From the NCBI RefSeq assembly GCF_965638725.1, contig NC_134951.1:78557068-78621067 (forward strand): 64,000 nucleotides of DNA, read 5' to 3'. Each line of letters starts with the position of its first letter. Within the stretch, counting starts at the first letter, position 1. This document shows, piece after piece, positions 25,994 to 36,500 of this stretch. The notes under the pieces were generated by a model. It saw only the letters and a program-made list of their open reading frames with translations. It was not told the DNA's origin and did not search any database. Source of the DNA: Aptenodytes patagonicus (lineage: Eukaryota; Chordata; Aves; Sphenisciformes; Spheniscidae). The position numbers and the translations under genes were made by a program.

Positions 25994-25999
25994 AATAAA
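25994..25999 (+). promoter_or_regulatory. SLC22A1: SLC22A1 poly(A) signal AATAAA
   Basis: A canonical hexamer lies 62 bases after the SLC22A1 stop codon and is followed by a T- and C-rich stretch. It implies a very short 3' UTR of under 100 bases. Later signals could also be used. Confidence 0.6.
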
Positions 26000-26019
26000 T
26001 ACTCTCTCCTGTCTTGCCT

Positions 26020-27829
26020 CCTTTTTTGTCTGCTTATCCTTTATTTACAATGTTTGGGGGTTTCTGATGGGATTGTCCCTATTACTGCATAGCTGCTTCC
26101 CTCTCTGTACACTATAATATAAATATGTTTCAGAGCTGGGAACTTTTCGTACCAGCTGTGTGGACCTCGACATGGGGGCAGATCTTAACTTGGGAATGGT
26201 GGGGTCCATTCCAGCAAAACTTTATAAGCTTCCATGAAGTCTGACTTTGTTGTTTTGTCTTATGAAGAGGCAGCATAATATGAGAGGTTTACTTCTGTTA
26301 TGGAGCTGAGAAGACTACAAACCTCGTACAGTCTTGGTACAACTTGCAACAGATTTGCACAGGTTTTTTTTTGCTAGCCCTTATGTGTTATGGTGTTCAT
26401 GTGAGTCCATGTGCCTGTATAGTAGCCCTCATCGGTGTTTTTATTGGCTATCCTCAAACTCACAAAGATGGCCATGTGGCAACTCCAGAGCATGAAAATA
26501 GGTGTGCATGGGAGAAAGACTTGCAGTCCTTCATAAAGTAATAGCCTTGCTCAGTTTTCAATGTGTAACCACTAAATTTTCTTGTCTTAATATAATCTTC
26601 ATAGCGGATAATCTATACTTTTTTTTGTACAAAACTTTTCCTAAGCCTTCATAGCATTATAAATGTCTGCATGCACAGACATGCAGAATTTTATTAAAAA
26701 TATTATGAGACTCCAGTCAGGGTGGAAAAAGCATTGCAGCTGCCAGGGGACAGAGCTCACCAGAGTCCTGCTCCACTGGAGGCTTAGGATGGGGTGGGGG
26801 CCAGGACAGAGCTGTATCTCTACGTGTTTGGAGGGGGCAGCCCTCTGCAGGGGCATCCCTTTGGAGTGAGTTGGGCTCAGGCTTAGGGACCTGCAGGACT
26901 CTGAGCTGGGATTTGGCCAGGGGTGCTGTGCCTTGGGGAGCACTGGGGCAACGCTGGGTCTGCCAAGAAATATCCAGCACCTTTCACAGTTCTCCTAGTC
27001 CTTCCCACTTAGCAACTGTAACAGTCTTGCTGTTGCAGAGGAAAACAGGCACAACAGTACTGTGGCCCCCCTTCACTGTTTCTGTCTTGCTGGTCCCTAG
27101 CACTGTTGGGGAACGCTGGCTTTCAATAAGGATGCTGTATGCAGGGCACAAGATACTGCTGCCATTTAATGATCATCTGCAGGGAGAGAGCTTCCAGCTG
27201 AGCAAACTGTTGCTGGAATCTTGCAGGCAGTGTGCTATTCCCCCATGATTGCTTCCTGGTGTGGGAGTACAGTGATCTTGCCCTTGCTTTCGGCTGGCCT
27301 GAGACCCAGTTAATGTTCAGTGTTGCTGTTAGGGCCTCAAAGGCAGGGAAGCATGTTGTCCAGCGAAGCAGGGCCATGATGAGGTTGCTCTGAGAAGGTA
27401 AGGACAGATCTGGAGTGATGTGACTTTGGCCCCGGCAGCTGCAAAACTAGTATTTGCTTCAGGGTCAGAGAGGAACAATCTGGTCCTGAGATGGGCAACA
27501 GGGACAGTGGGGATGTAATTATGTGTCCTGTGGAGCTGGTGTCCTGCTGTGATTGCAGAGATGTCTCTGCCCTGCAACAAAAGAAATCTGGCGGAACAAC
27601 TGTCTTTATTATAGTTCATTGATTTGAAACCTGTTGAAAATTCTGTGCAGAAAGAAAATGGGGGAGGAAGCAATAAGTCAAGCGTAGCAAATACTGGGAT
27701 GAATAAATGAGTAACTACAGAAGCTGACTCGTAAGACCATTACCCATCACACTGGCATTTTTTTCCATAAGCAATGCTACTGCCACAGCAGGAGCTGCAG
27801 AGATGGGAGGCTCTAGTGTGCCTTTGCTT
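26020..27829. other. Intergenic region between SLC22A1 and the CR1 element
   Basis: No gene, RNA or recognisable repeat is supported. Open frames around 26641-27248 on both strands are short, overlap each other and show no domain signature. Confidence 0.55.
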
Positions 27830-27950
27830 TGCAGTCACCTGCAAGTTAGGCTTGCCAAGCTGCTGAAGAGGGCTTTAAACTAAAATTCCCGGGGGAGGGG
27901 AGCCTCAATCCATCCCACTCCTACCAGTTTGATCGGGGGCCGAACTTCAA

Positions 27951-28555
27951 TGCCTCTATGCAAACGCACGTAGCATGGGGAATAAACAAGAGGAGTTAGA
28001 GATGTGTGCACGCCTGCAGGGCTATGATTTTATTGGCATCATGGAGACGTGGTGGGATGGCTCCTATGATTGGAGTGTTGGGAATGACCAGCTGGAGTGC
28101 ATGGAGCTCTGCCTGGGGATGGATGAGGAGCCGACTGAGAGCTTATGGGTCAGGATTAAAGGGAGGCCAGGGACAGGTGACATTATAGTAGGGGTCTGCT
28201 ACAGGCAACCCAACCAGGAAGACCGAGCAGATGAAGCCCTCTATAGACATATAGGAGCAGCCTCACATTTAGAAGCCCTGGTCCTCACGAGGGACTTCAA
28301 CCACCCCGACATCTGTTGGAGGGACAACACAGGAGGGCATAAGCAATCCGGGAGGTTCCTGGAATGCGTCGATGATAACTTCCTTCTCCAAGTGGTAGAG
28401 GAGCCAATGAGGAGGGGTGCTATGCTGGACCTTGGTCTCACCAACAAGGAGGGGCTGGTGGGGAATGTGAAACTCAAGGGCAGCCTGGGCTGCAGTGACC
28501 ACAAAATGGTGGAGTTCAAGATCTTTAGGGCACCGAGGAAGGTGCACAGCACAGC
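27951..28555 (+). pseudogene. CR1 ORF2 endonuclease domain, broken
   Basis: The frame reads LYANARSMGNKQEELE, then IGIMETWWDGSYDWSVG, and later DFNHPDICWRDNT and SDHKMVEF, the apurinic-type endonuclease blocks of CR1 ORF2. An internal deletion joins WSVGNDQLECMEL, removing roughly 20-30 residues usually present between these blocks. The catalytic-region GDFN reads RDFN. The frame is lost near 28556 by a small indel. The protein cannot be active as written. Confidence 0.85.
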
Positions 28556-28859
28556 AAGCTCACTACCCTGGACAGCAGGAGAGCAGACTTTGGCCTCTTC
28601 AGGGATCTACTTGGTAGCGTGCCATGGGACAAAGCCCTGGGAGGAAGAGGGGCCCAAGAAAGCTGGGTAATACTCAAGGATCACCTCCTTGAAGCTCAGG
28701 AGCGATGCATCCCAACAAAAGAGGAAGTCAGGCAAAAACGCCAGGAGGCCTGTGTGGATGAACAAGGAGCTCCTGGACAAACTCAAACACACAAAGGAAG
28801 CCCACAGAGGGTGGAAGTGAGGACAGGTAGCCTGGGAGGAATACAGAGAAATTGTCTGA

Positions 28860-30245
28860 GCAGCCAGGGATCAGGTTAGGAAAACTAAAGCCCTGATAGA
28901 ATTAAATCTGGCCAGGGACATCAAGGGCAACAAGAAAAGATTCTATAGGTACGTTGGGGATAAAAGGAAGACGAGGGAAAATGTGGGCCCTCTCCGGAAT
29001 GAAATGGGAGACCTGGTTACCCGGGATATGGAGAAGGCGGAGGTACTCAATGACTATTTTGCCTCAGTCTTCACCGGCAAGTGCTCGAGCCTCACCACCC
29101 AAGTCGCAGAAGGCAAAGGCGGGGCCTGGGAGAATGAAGAGCCGCCCACTGTGGGAGAAGATCAGGTTCAAGACCATCTAAGGAACCTGAAGGTGCACAA
29201 GTCCGTGGGACCTGATGAAGTGCATCCGAGGGTCCTGAGGGAACTGGCGGATAAAGTTGCTAAGCCACTATCCATCGTATTTGAGAAGGCGTGGCAGTCC
29301 GGTGAAGTTCCCACTGACTGGAAAAGGGGAAACATCATGCCCATTTTTAAAAAGGGAAAAAAGGAAGACCCAGGGAACTACAGGCCAGTCAGTCTCACCT
29401 CTGTGCCTGGGAAGATCATGGAACAGATCCTCCTGGAAGCTATGCTAAGGCACATAGAAAATAAGGAGATGATTGCTGACAGCCCACATGGCTTCACTAA
29501 GGGCAAATTGTGCCTGACAAATTTGGTGGCCTTCTACAACAAGGATACAGCGTTGGTGGATAAGGGAAGAGCAACTGACATCATCTACCTGGACTTGTGC
29601 AAAGCATTTGACGTTGTCCCGCATGACATCCTTGTCTCTAAATTGGAGAGACATGGATTTGACGGATGGACCACTCGGTGCATAAGAAATTGGCTGGATG
29701 GTCACACTCACAGAGTTGCAGTCAACAGCTCGATGTCCAAGTGGAGACCAATGATGAGTGGCATTCCTCAGGGGTCGGTATTGGGACCAGTGCTGTTTAA
29801 CATCTTTGTTGGTGACATGGACAGTGGGATTGAGTGCACCCTCAGCAAGTTTGCTGACGACACCAAGCTGTGTGGTGCAGTTGACATACTGGAGGGAAGG
29901 GATGCCATCCAGAGGGACCTTGACAGGCTTGAGAGGTGGGCCTGTGCGAACCTCATGAAGCTTGACAAGGCCAAGTGCAAGGTCCTGCATATGGGTCGCG
30001 GCAATCCCAAGCACAAATACAGGCTGGACAGAGAATGGATTGAGAGCAGCCCTGAGGAGAAGGACTTGGGGGTGTTGGTTGATGAGAAGCTCAACATGAC
30101 CCGGCAATGTGTTTTTGCAGCCCAGAAGGCCAACCGTATCCTGGGCTGCATCAAAAGAAGCATGACCAGCAGGTCGAGGGAGGGGATTCTCCCCCTCTGC
30201 TCTGCTCTCGTGAGACCCCACCTGGAGTACTGCATTCATCTCTGA
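28860..30245 (+). pseudogene. CR1 ORF2 reverse transcriptase domain, long open remnant
   Basis: The frame is open for about 460 codons between an in-frame TGA at 28857-28859 (where family members have Arg) and a TGA at 30243-30245 (where the family has Trp, as in LEYCIxLW). Reverse transcriptase blocks are clear: [46 protein letters not shown] and the catalytic FADDTKL. After the stop, [19 protein letters not shown] continues in the same frame to about 30390, where another shift occurs. Both stops are single-base changes from expected codons. Confidence 0.88.
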
Positions 30246-30737
30246 GGCCCCCAACATCAGAAGGACATGGACCTGTTGGAGCGAGTCCAGAGGAGGGCCA
30301 TGAAGATGATCAGAGGGCTGGAGCACCTCTCCTATGAAGAGAGGCTGAGAGAGTTGGGGTTGTTCAGCCTGGAGAAGAGAAGGGTCGGGGAAGACCTTAT
30401 AGCCTATAATACCTGAAGGAGGCCTACAGGAAAGCTGGAGAGGGACTTTTTACAAGGGCGTGTAGTGATAGAACAAGGGGTAATGGCTCTAAACTGAAAG
30501 AGGGTAGATTTAGATTAGATATAAGGGAGAAATTCTTCACTATGAGGGTGGTGAGGCACTGGAACAGGTTGCCCAGAGAAGTTGTGGATGCCCCATCCCT
30601 GGAAGTGTTCAAGGGCAGGTTGGATGGGGCTTTGAGCAACCTGGTCTAGTGGAAGTTGTCCCTGCCCACGGCAGGGGCGTTGGAACTAGATGATCTTTAA
30701 GGTCCCTTCCAGTCCAAACTATTCTATGATTCTATAA

Positions 30738-33089
30738 GTTATATCGGCATTTGTTTCTGGTAGCACCTTAATGAGCACAAAGGCAAATCTGCTTCATCAA
30801 TTTCCTTGCTGGTGACCTTGGAAATTCACGTATTAATTCCTGGAGTTGGGAAGTCAATGAAACATGTCAAGTCTGGTCTAGCTGCACATGGTTAATCTCA
30901 AAGTGCAGAGAGCTTGTGTGTCTTGTGCGTGTGGTAGGAGTGGATCTCCTCCAGGGTATGAGACAAGCTGTCTAACATCCTGCCTTAGATAAAACAAGTT
31001 TGTCAGCTTCCCTTCCCATTAATAGCAGCTGAAGCTTGTCTGCTCCTGGGGCTGCTGAGTGTAACCAGCTCAGTGGCAGGGCTGTCCCTGGAGCTTGGGA
31101 AAGAGCACTTCAGGGCCCAACCATTGGCTGGCTCAGGCAACCCAGGGAGCACCTGGACATAGCTGTGTCCAGGTTAATGAAAGTGAGACTGGCCTTTGAA
31201 GAAGACCCTGTCCCCTGCCCAACTACTTAAAACCACAGTATAAGGACTGTGCCTAAAGAGAAAATAAAAACTTCATGTTTAGGGTATCCACCAACCTTCG
31301 GTCACTGGGTTTTGGAAAGAATTGCTCTTTACTTTTACAAAGTTTCTGGTGTTCTCCCTTGCATCATCTGATGGACTGCCTGGCTGCAGATGTGGTCCAG
31401 GGCGGCATTTTCTAAGCACTGCTCTTGTCCTCTGCTGTTGCTGTCAGCACCGACATCCAAACACCACCATGCCAGCATAGCTGCTATTTGGAGACTCCAG
31501 TGCTAATTTTATCCCATCAAATGTGGCCACAGGTTCTGTGGTGTATCAGAGACTCATTAAGGCTTATTGTTTGCAAGCTGTAATCTTAACATGGTTGTTT
31601 TGTCAAGGTGTTCTTGTGTGCGTGTGTTTATGAATTGGCAGAAAATCACATCCTACAGGCCAATACAAATCTCATGCGGTTTCCAGATCCCCTGTTTATT
31701 GTGTGATCAAAACAATGCATGTGCTAGATTTTATTTGCAACTTGCTCCAATCCCACCCCTACTGTATGGCACTGTGTCATCCTACATTCCGTAAATGTTT
31801 TAAAATATGAAGAAATTGGGCCTTTTCCCAGAACTGGGACTGGTCAGGAGACAAACCCAAATCCAGAGAATATCCACAAGTTGATGAATATGACATGAAT
31901 CACATTTTAAGTGCTTCCTAAGGGCTGTGGAGAGGAACCTTCAACCTTCAAAAGCACTAGAGCAGTGATTTTCCAGCATGTTATTGAGGGAGATCTACTT
32001 AGAAAGCCATACCCTTTTTTTGGCTTATCTTTCACCCCTGCCTCAGTCCTTATGCATTGCAGCTGTTTTGGAGTTTGGTCAAGCAAAAAACCAAACTTAT
32101 GGCATTAGAAAACAAACATGCGTAAACACAAACATGAATATGCTTTAATATGCACAGTGTCCTGTTACTGCTCATGCCGCTCCCAGTGGGTGTCCATGAC
32201 GGGCCTTTCTTCCCCCGCCCTGTCACTGATCCCTAAGGATGATGTAGTTCCATGCAGCCCCCCATGTCATGAGGCTTCACTGCCTCAACTCCTCTTTGCC
32301 TTCCTTTTCATTTTCCTGCTTGCCTAATATCCAGTCAAATTCTGGGATGCCAAAGCTTAAAAACCAGTCTGGGCTTAGAAGTACTTATTTTTTGTACTTT
32401 TTTCTCTGGAAGAAGGGGAGTAAACTGGGAGGGAAGAGGGGCTTCTGGATGCCCCAGGCTCCTGAAGTGGGCTCTGCAGTGGCAGTGCTTGCTGCTGGGC
32501 AGCAGGAGCTGTCTCACGAAGCTGTCCTGCTGGGCATCAGGAGCTATAGACCGACTGACAGTACCAAGATTTTGAGGGGTATAGGGGGAATTGTGACAGT
32601 AAATCCGTTACTGCCTACATGCTTGCTTTCAAGCAGAATCAGGCGTAGCTTGGAGGAGGTGAGTTGGGCTCATGGATACACTCATGGTCACTATAGACAT
32701 GAGCTGTGAGTGAGCAGCCCAAAGAGATTTTTAGTTTTATAACAAGCAGAAGAAAGTGTTCCTTCATGAATTTCCCGCTCACGCCATATGAGTTGCTGCT
32801 GCCGGATGCCCTGGGATGCCAGAAGCATGAATGTGTTCAGAAGGCAAATAGAAAAACTTGTGGAAGGACGGTCCACGAGGGACTGAAGCAGAAATGTGGG
32901 CAGACGACCTGTGGCTCGGGAAGTCCCCAAGCTGCAGACTGCTAGCAGCTGGGAGCGTGCAATGGGGAAAAGATCACCGCGTTGGCCTGGCTTGTCCCCT
33001 GCTTGTGAGGTCAAGGGCTGGGCTTGCTACGGCTGCTCTGCTGGCCCCCTTCTGCCTCGCTGCCCCAGTAAAGGCAGATCCGGGGCAAA
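30738..33089. other. Intergenic region between two CR1 copies
   Basis: No gene is supported. For SLC22A2 (minus strand) this lies downstream of the coding end and may hold its 3' UTR. The nearest canonical minus-strand poly(A) hexamers I find read as TTTATT at 31730-31735 and 31695-31700, and a variant ATTAAA reads as tttaat near 32144. The true end is unknown. Confidence 0.5.
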
Positions 33090-33555
33090 ATGGAGGTGCT
33101 GGAGCGCATCCAAAGAAGGGCAACGAAGCTGGTGAAGGGTCTAGAGCAGAAGTCTTACAAGGAGCGGCTGAGGAACTGGGGTTGTGTGTCCTGGAGAAAA
33201 GGAGGCTGAGGGGAGACCTTATCGCACTCTACAACTACCTGAAAGGAGGTTGTAGCGAGGTGGGTGTCAGTCTCCCAAGTAACAAGCAATAGGACAATAG
33301 AAAATGACCTCAAGTTTTGCCAGGGGAGGTTTAGATTGGATATTAGGAAAAATTTCTTCACTGAAAGGGTTGTCAAGCATTGGAAGAGGCTGCCCAGGGA
33401 AGTGGTTGAGTCACCATCCCTGGAGGTATTTAAAAGATGTATAGATGTGGTGCTTAGGCATATGATTTAGTGGTGGACTTGGCAGTGTTAGGTTAAGGGT
33501 TGGACTCGATGATCTTAGAGGTCTTTTCCAACCTAAATGATTCTATGATTCTATG
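33090..33555 (+). mobile_element. CR1 LINE 3' fragment abutting and contributing to the SLC22A2 coding end
   Basis: About 465 bases of CR1 in sense orientation, starting at ggaggtgctggagcgcatcc, through gggcaacgaagctggtgaag and attggatattaggaaaaatt, to ggactcgatgatcttagagg and the terminal repeat gattctatgattctatg. The last bases (33551-33555) overlap, on the opposite strand, the stop codon of SLC22A2. The element therefore forms the start of the SLC22A2 3' UTR in antisense. Confidence 0.9.
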
Positions 33556-36500
33556 TTTCATACTTGGGGGCAGCTTCAGAAGCCAGAACATGGAGATAAA
33601 TTGCTTTTTCTTTGCTTCTCTCTTTCCTGTGGAAGGAAAGGGGAAAAGGCAGATGATGCTCCTGGTAGCTAGCAGCATGATCCACCAAATAATCCATATG
33701 CTTACATTAATTGAAAACTAGGTTTAGCGGATGTCTCATCACTGGCAATTTTTCAAATGAGGTTAGATTATTTTGAAGAGCAGCAGAATAAGGAGTAAAT
33801 TGGAGACTTTCTGCAGCCTTGTTGCAGCTGCGCTGCTGTCTGGAAATCCTATCACAACAGCAGCATTAGTAACTTTAACTCTGGCATTTCCTACTGTAAA
33901 AACTGTTATTCTAGGTGATTTCTAAAGTAACATCTGGGTGTGTGGTTGCATGTATGGACTTCCTAAGTTTTCCTAGAGGCAACCTCTCCATGCTCTACCT
34001 TGTGCTACATTGCCATCCCTTTCTGGTCAGGCTGGGTCCTTTTCCTCCCACACCCAATTTTTTACCAGGCCAAGTGTCTTTTGGCTCCGCACCAGCTTCG
34101 GTAAATCCGAGTGGCTCCTTCAGTGCCTGTGGAGCTCTACCCTCACCCTGGGAGCTGCTCCAGCAGGTGTGAGTCGTGCCAGAAGGAGAAAGCACTGAAA
34201 CCACAGGACATTCCCTGCATTGCTCCCCAAATTTAAAACCACACCTCAGCCACCTTTGTCCCCATTGGGTGTGAGCATCTCTAGGGACACCAGCGGTCCC
34301 CTCACTGGCACAGCTGTGTACAGGAGGTGAGACCGGGGTGGTGAGCACCCCTGGGCACATGCAGGGTGCAACTGGCAGCCACAGACACTTAGATGGGACT
34401 GCTAAGTTTTCGGGAGGATGGTGTGACCGAGGGTTGTGTTCCCTGGCTTTACTTGCACAGATATGACAGCCAGCTCGCATAGGGTTTCCCTGCCATCAAC
34501 CTTCTCTCCTTTCCCCAAGGAGCTGTGCCTTTGTCCCTCTGCCTCACCTTCCCTGGGCAGGTAGGATGGCTGAACAAGCTGCTGAAATCTCCTGCCGCTG
34601 TGCCAAGGTGCTCTCCTGCTCAAAAGCCACCTTCAGCGGCTGGCAGTGGCCGGCCATGGCAGGGAGGACATGCTTCCCCATGCTGACAGATGCTTCTCAA
34701 GGCAGAGCAGCTGTACGCGCTGCCTAAGGAGTGACCGAAGCCCAGACCGATGCTTTTCAGATGGCCTGTGAAACTGCCCTCCATGCCTTCTCTTACTGTC
34801 TGGCTCCCACATAAGGTGTTAGTGGATTCTGGTCAGATCATACAGGAGAGCCCAGAGTCTGATATTGCTACCGGGGATGAGTTACCCACCAGCCATCCAC
34901 TGTATTTATACGTCTACAACAAAACCCAACAGATCCTCGGAGATGTACAATGAATGGGTTTTTTTAGCAGATTTTGCAGATGTAAAGGAGGCTTGCTCTG
35001 CTCTGTGGGAGGATGCTTAATGCCATACCTGTGCAGATTTTCAGCATCTTCAATGGTCTCAGGCAGAGTCTTTCCCTTCATCTCAGGTAGGAGCAAAACC
35101 AAGCCGCCGTCGATTAAACCAATCACAGCTGCAAACACAGAACAAGGATGACAAAGGCAATGCAATGGTCATGCCCGATTTTTATTCCAAGTCACTAATT
35201 AATTCTTACTGAGACACAGCTGCCCCAATGATTGAATAAGGATTCCTCAAAGTGATAATAACACTTGGCTTTTTATCTATGTGATTCTCATTTTTCAAAG
35301 TAATTGCTGACGTTTCTGAGGTGCATCTGAGGCCTGGAAAGTCATCCTGGGCCATAGGCCCAGAGGTGGTCTGGCTCCCTTGCTTTGTGCACACAATACA
35401 AAGGAAATAGGTTTTGGCTCTGGTTGTCCAGCTGGCATGGGATTGGGGTGACACTAGCTAGCTGTCATCCCCACTTTTGATCCCCACCAACAAAAGGTTG
35501 CTACCAGGCCACCTGGCCAATTTCACCTTCTGATTAGTTTTAGACCCTGCTATGACCATACTCAGGGCAGACGGTGCATGCAGGCACACTGATTTGAATA
35601 CGTGCAGCAGCAGACATTCAAGGCAGCCCTTTTTTTAGGATAGCAGCCTTAACATTAGGGCTGACATGCTGCTTTGCCACTCTAAATTGCCATGGGATCC
35701 TTGACAGACTGGGCCCCCTGAGGGGCCAGCAAGAGGTGGAGTATGACTTTTGTGTAGGGAGACAAGAGGCCGTCCTGCTCGGACCTCAGGTCCTGTAACC
35801 ACGCCGCAGGTGAGAGGGGCAGAACCCAAAGACAATCCTCCCTTGGGAAGGGCTCAGAAGGAGGAAGTCAAAGCTTGAAAGAGCTGTCCCAAAAACATGG
35901 GGTCCCCTTCGCTGCAGAAAGGGCTAAGGGGTGACTTTGCTACAACTTCCAAACACCCAGATGAAACAGACTTACCAAGCTGTATCTTACATGTGTACAC
36001 ACATGTATATACATCTCTCTACATTTTTTTAAAGGCGGAAAATAGATCACCAAACTCATTCGTTTAGGCTGTGGCCAACCGACCTGTTTCGCAGCTCTCT
36101 TACCAAAGATGACCAGGGGCAGTTCGTGCCAGAGCTCCGCTAGTCTGTACACAAGGAAGGGCGTTATGATCCCACCAAGGTCGCACATGGACGAGCAGAC
36201 AAGGACTCCCAGGTTCCTGCAAAGCACGAGCACACACACATGCGTGCACACACACGTCACCTGAAGGTGCCTTGTCCAGCTCTGCACCCCAGCACCCCGG
36301 CAGGACCCACAAGGGTTTGCCCACCCCTGCTGCCGGGATGAGCAGGTCAGCACCCTGTCCAGCGGATTTGCAGCTGATGGGAGGAGGGATGGGCCATGAG
36401 CCTCAGGGAGGAAAAGACAGATAACACCCTGGAGCTTAGGAAGGGGCTTAGAAAGGCCTGGCCCCTATCACGGTGAACATAATCAAAAGAGAGCACAGGC

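Larger units (their letters stand above)
27830..30737 (+). mobile_element. Long, decayed CR1 LINE copy with ORF2 remnants
   Basis: About 2.9 kb of CR1 in sense orientation, running from just before the ORF2 endonuclease to the 3' tail (ccttccagtccaaactattc, then tatgattctata). The endonuclease and reverse transcriptase are both recognisable but broken (see the separate entries). ORF1 is absent, so the copy is 5'-truncated; its left boundary is approximate. It lies between the convergent SLC22A1 and SLC22A2 genes. No target-site duplication is evident, as is usual for CR1. Confidence 0.9.

Noticed and set aside
29445-30326. 293-codon open frame on minus inside the CR1
   Set aside because: It is the antisense shadow of the CR1 reverse transcriptase, where the sense frame has clear catalytic motifs.
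32858-33292. 144-codon open frame on plus
   Set aside because: Its second half is CR1 sequence read in a shifted frame.
34914-35028. Read-through extension of SLC22A2 exon 10 as the protein end, or a 26-base intron to a nearby acceptor
   Set aside because: The read-through tail has no OCT-like sequence and a 26-base intron is too short to splice. The exon at 33626-33551 has a strong acceptor and a clear OCT C-terminal match.
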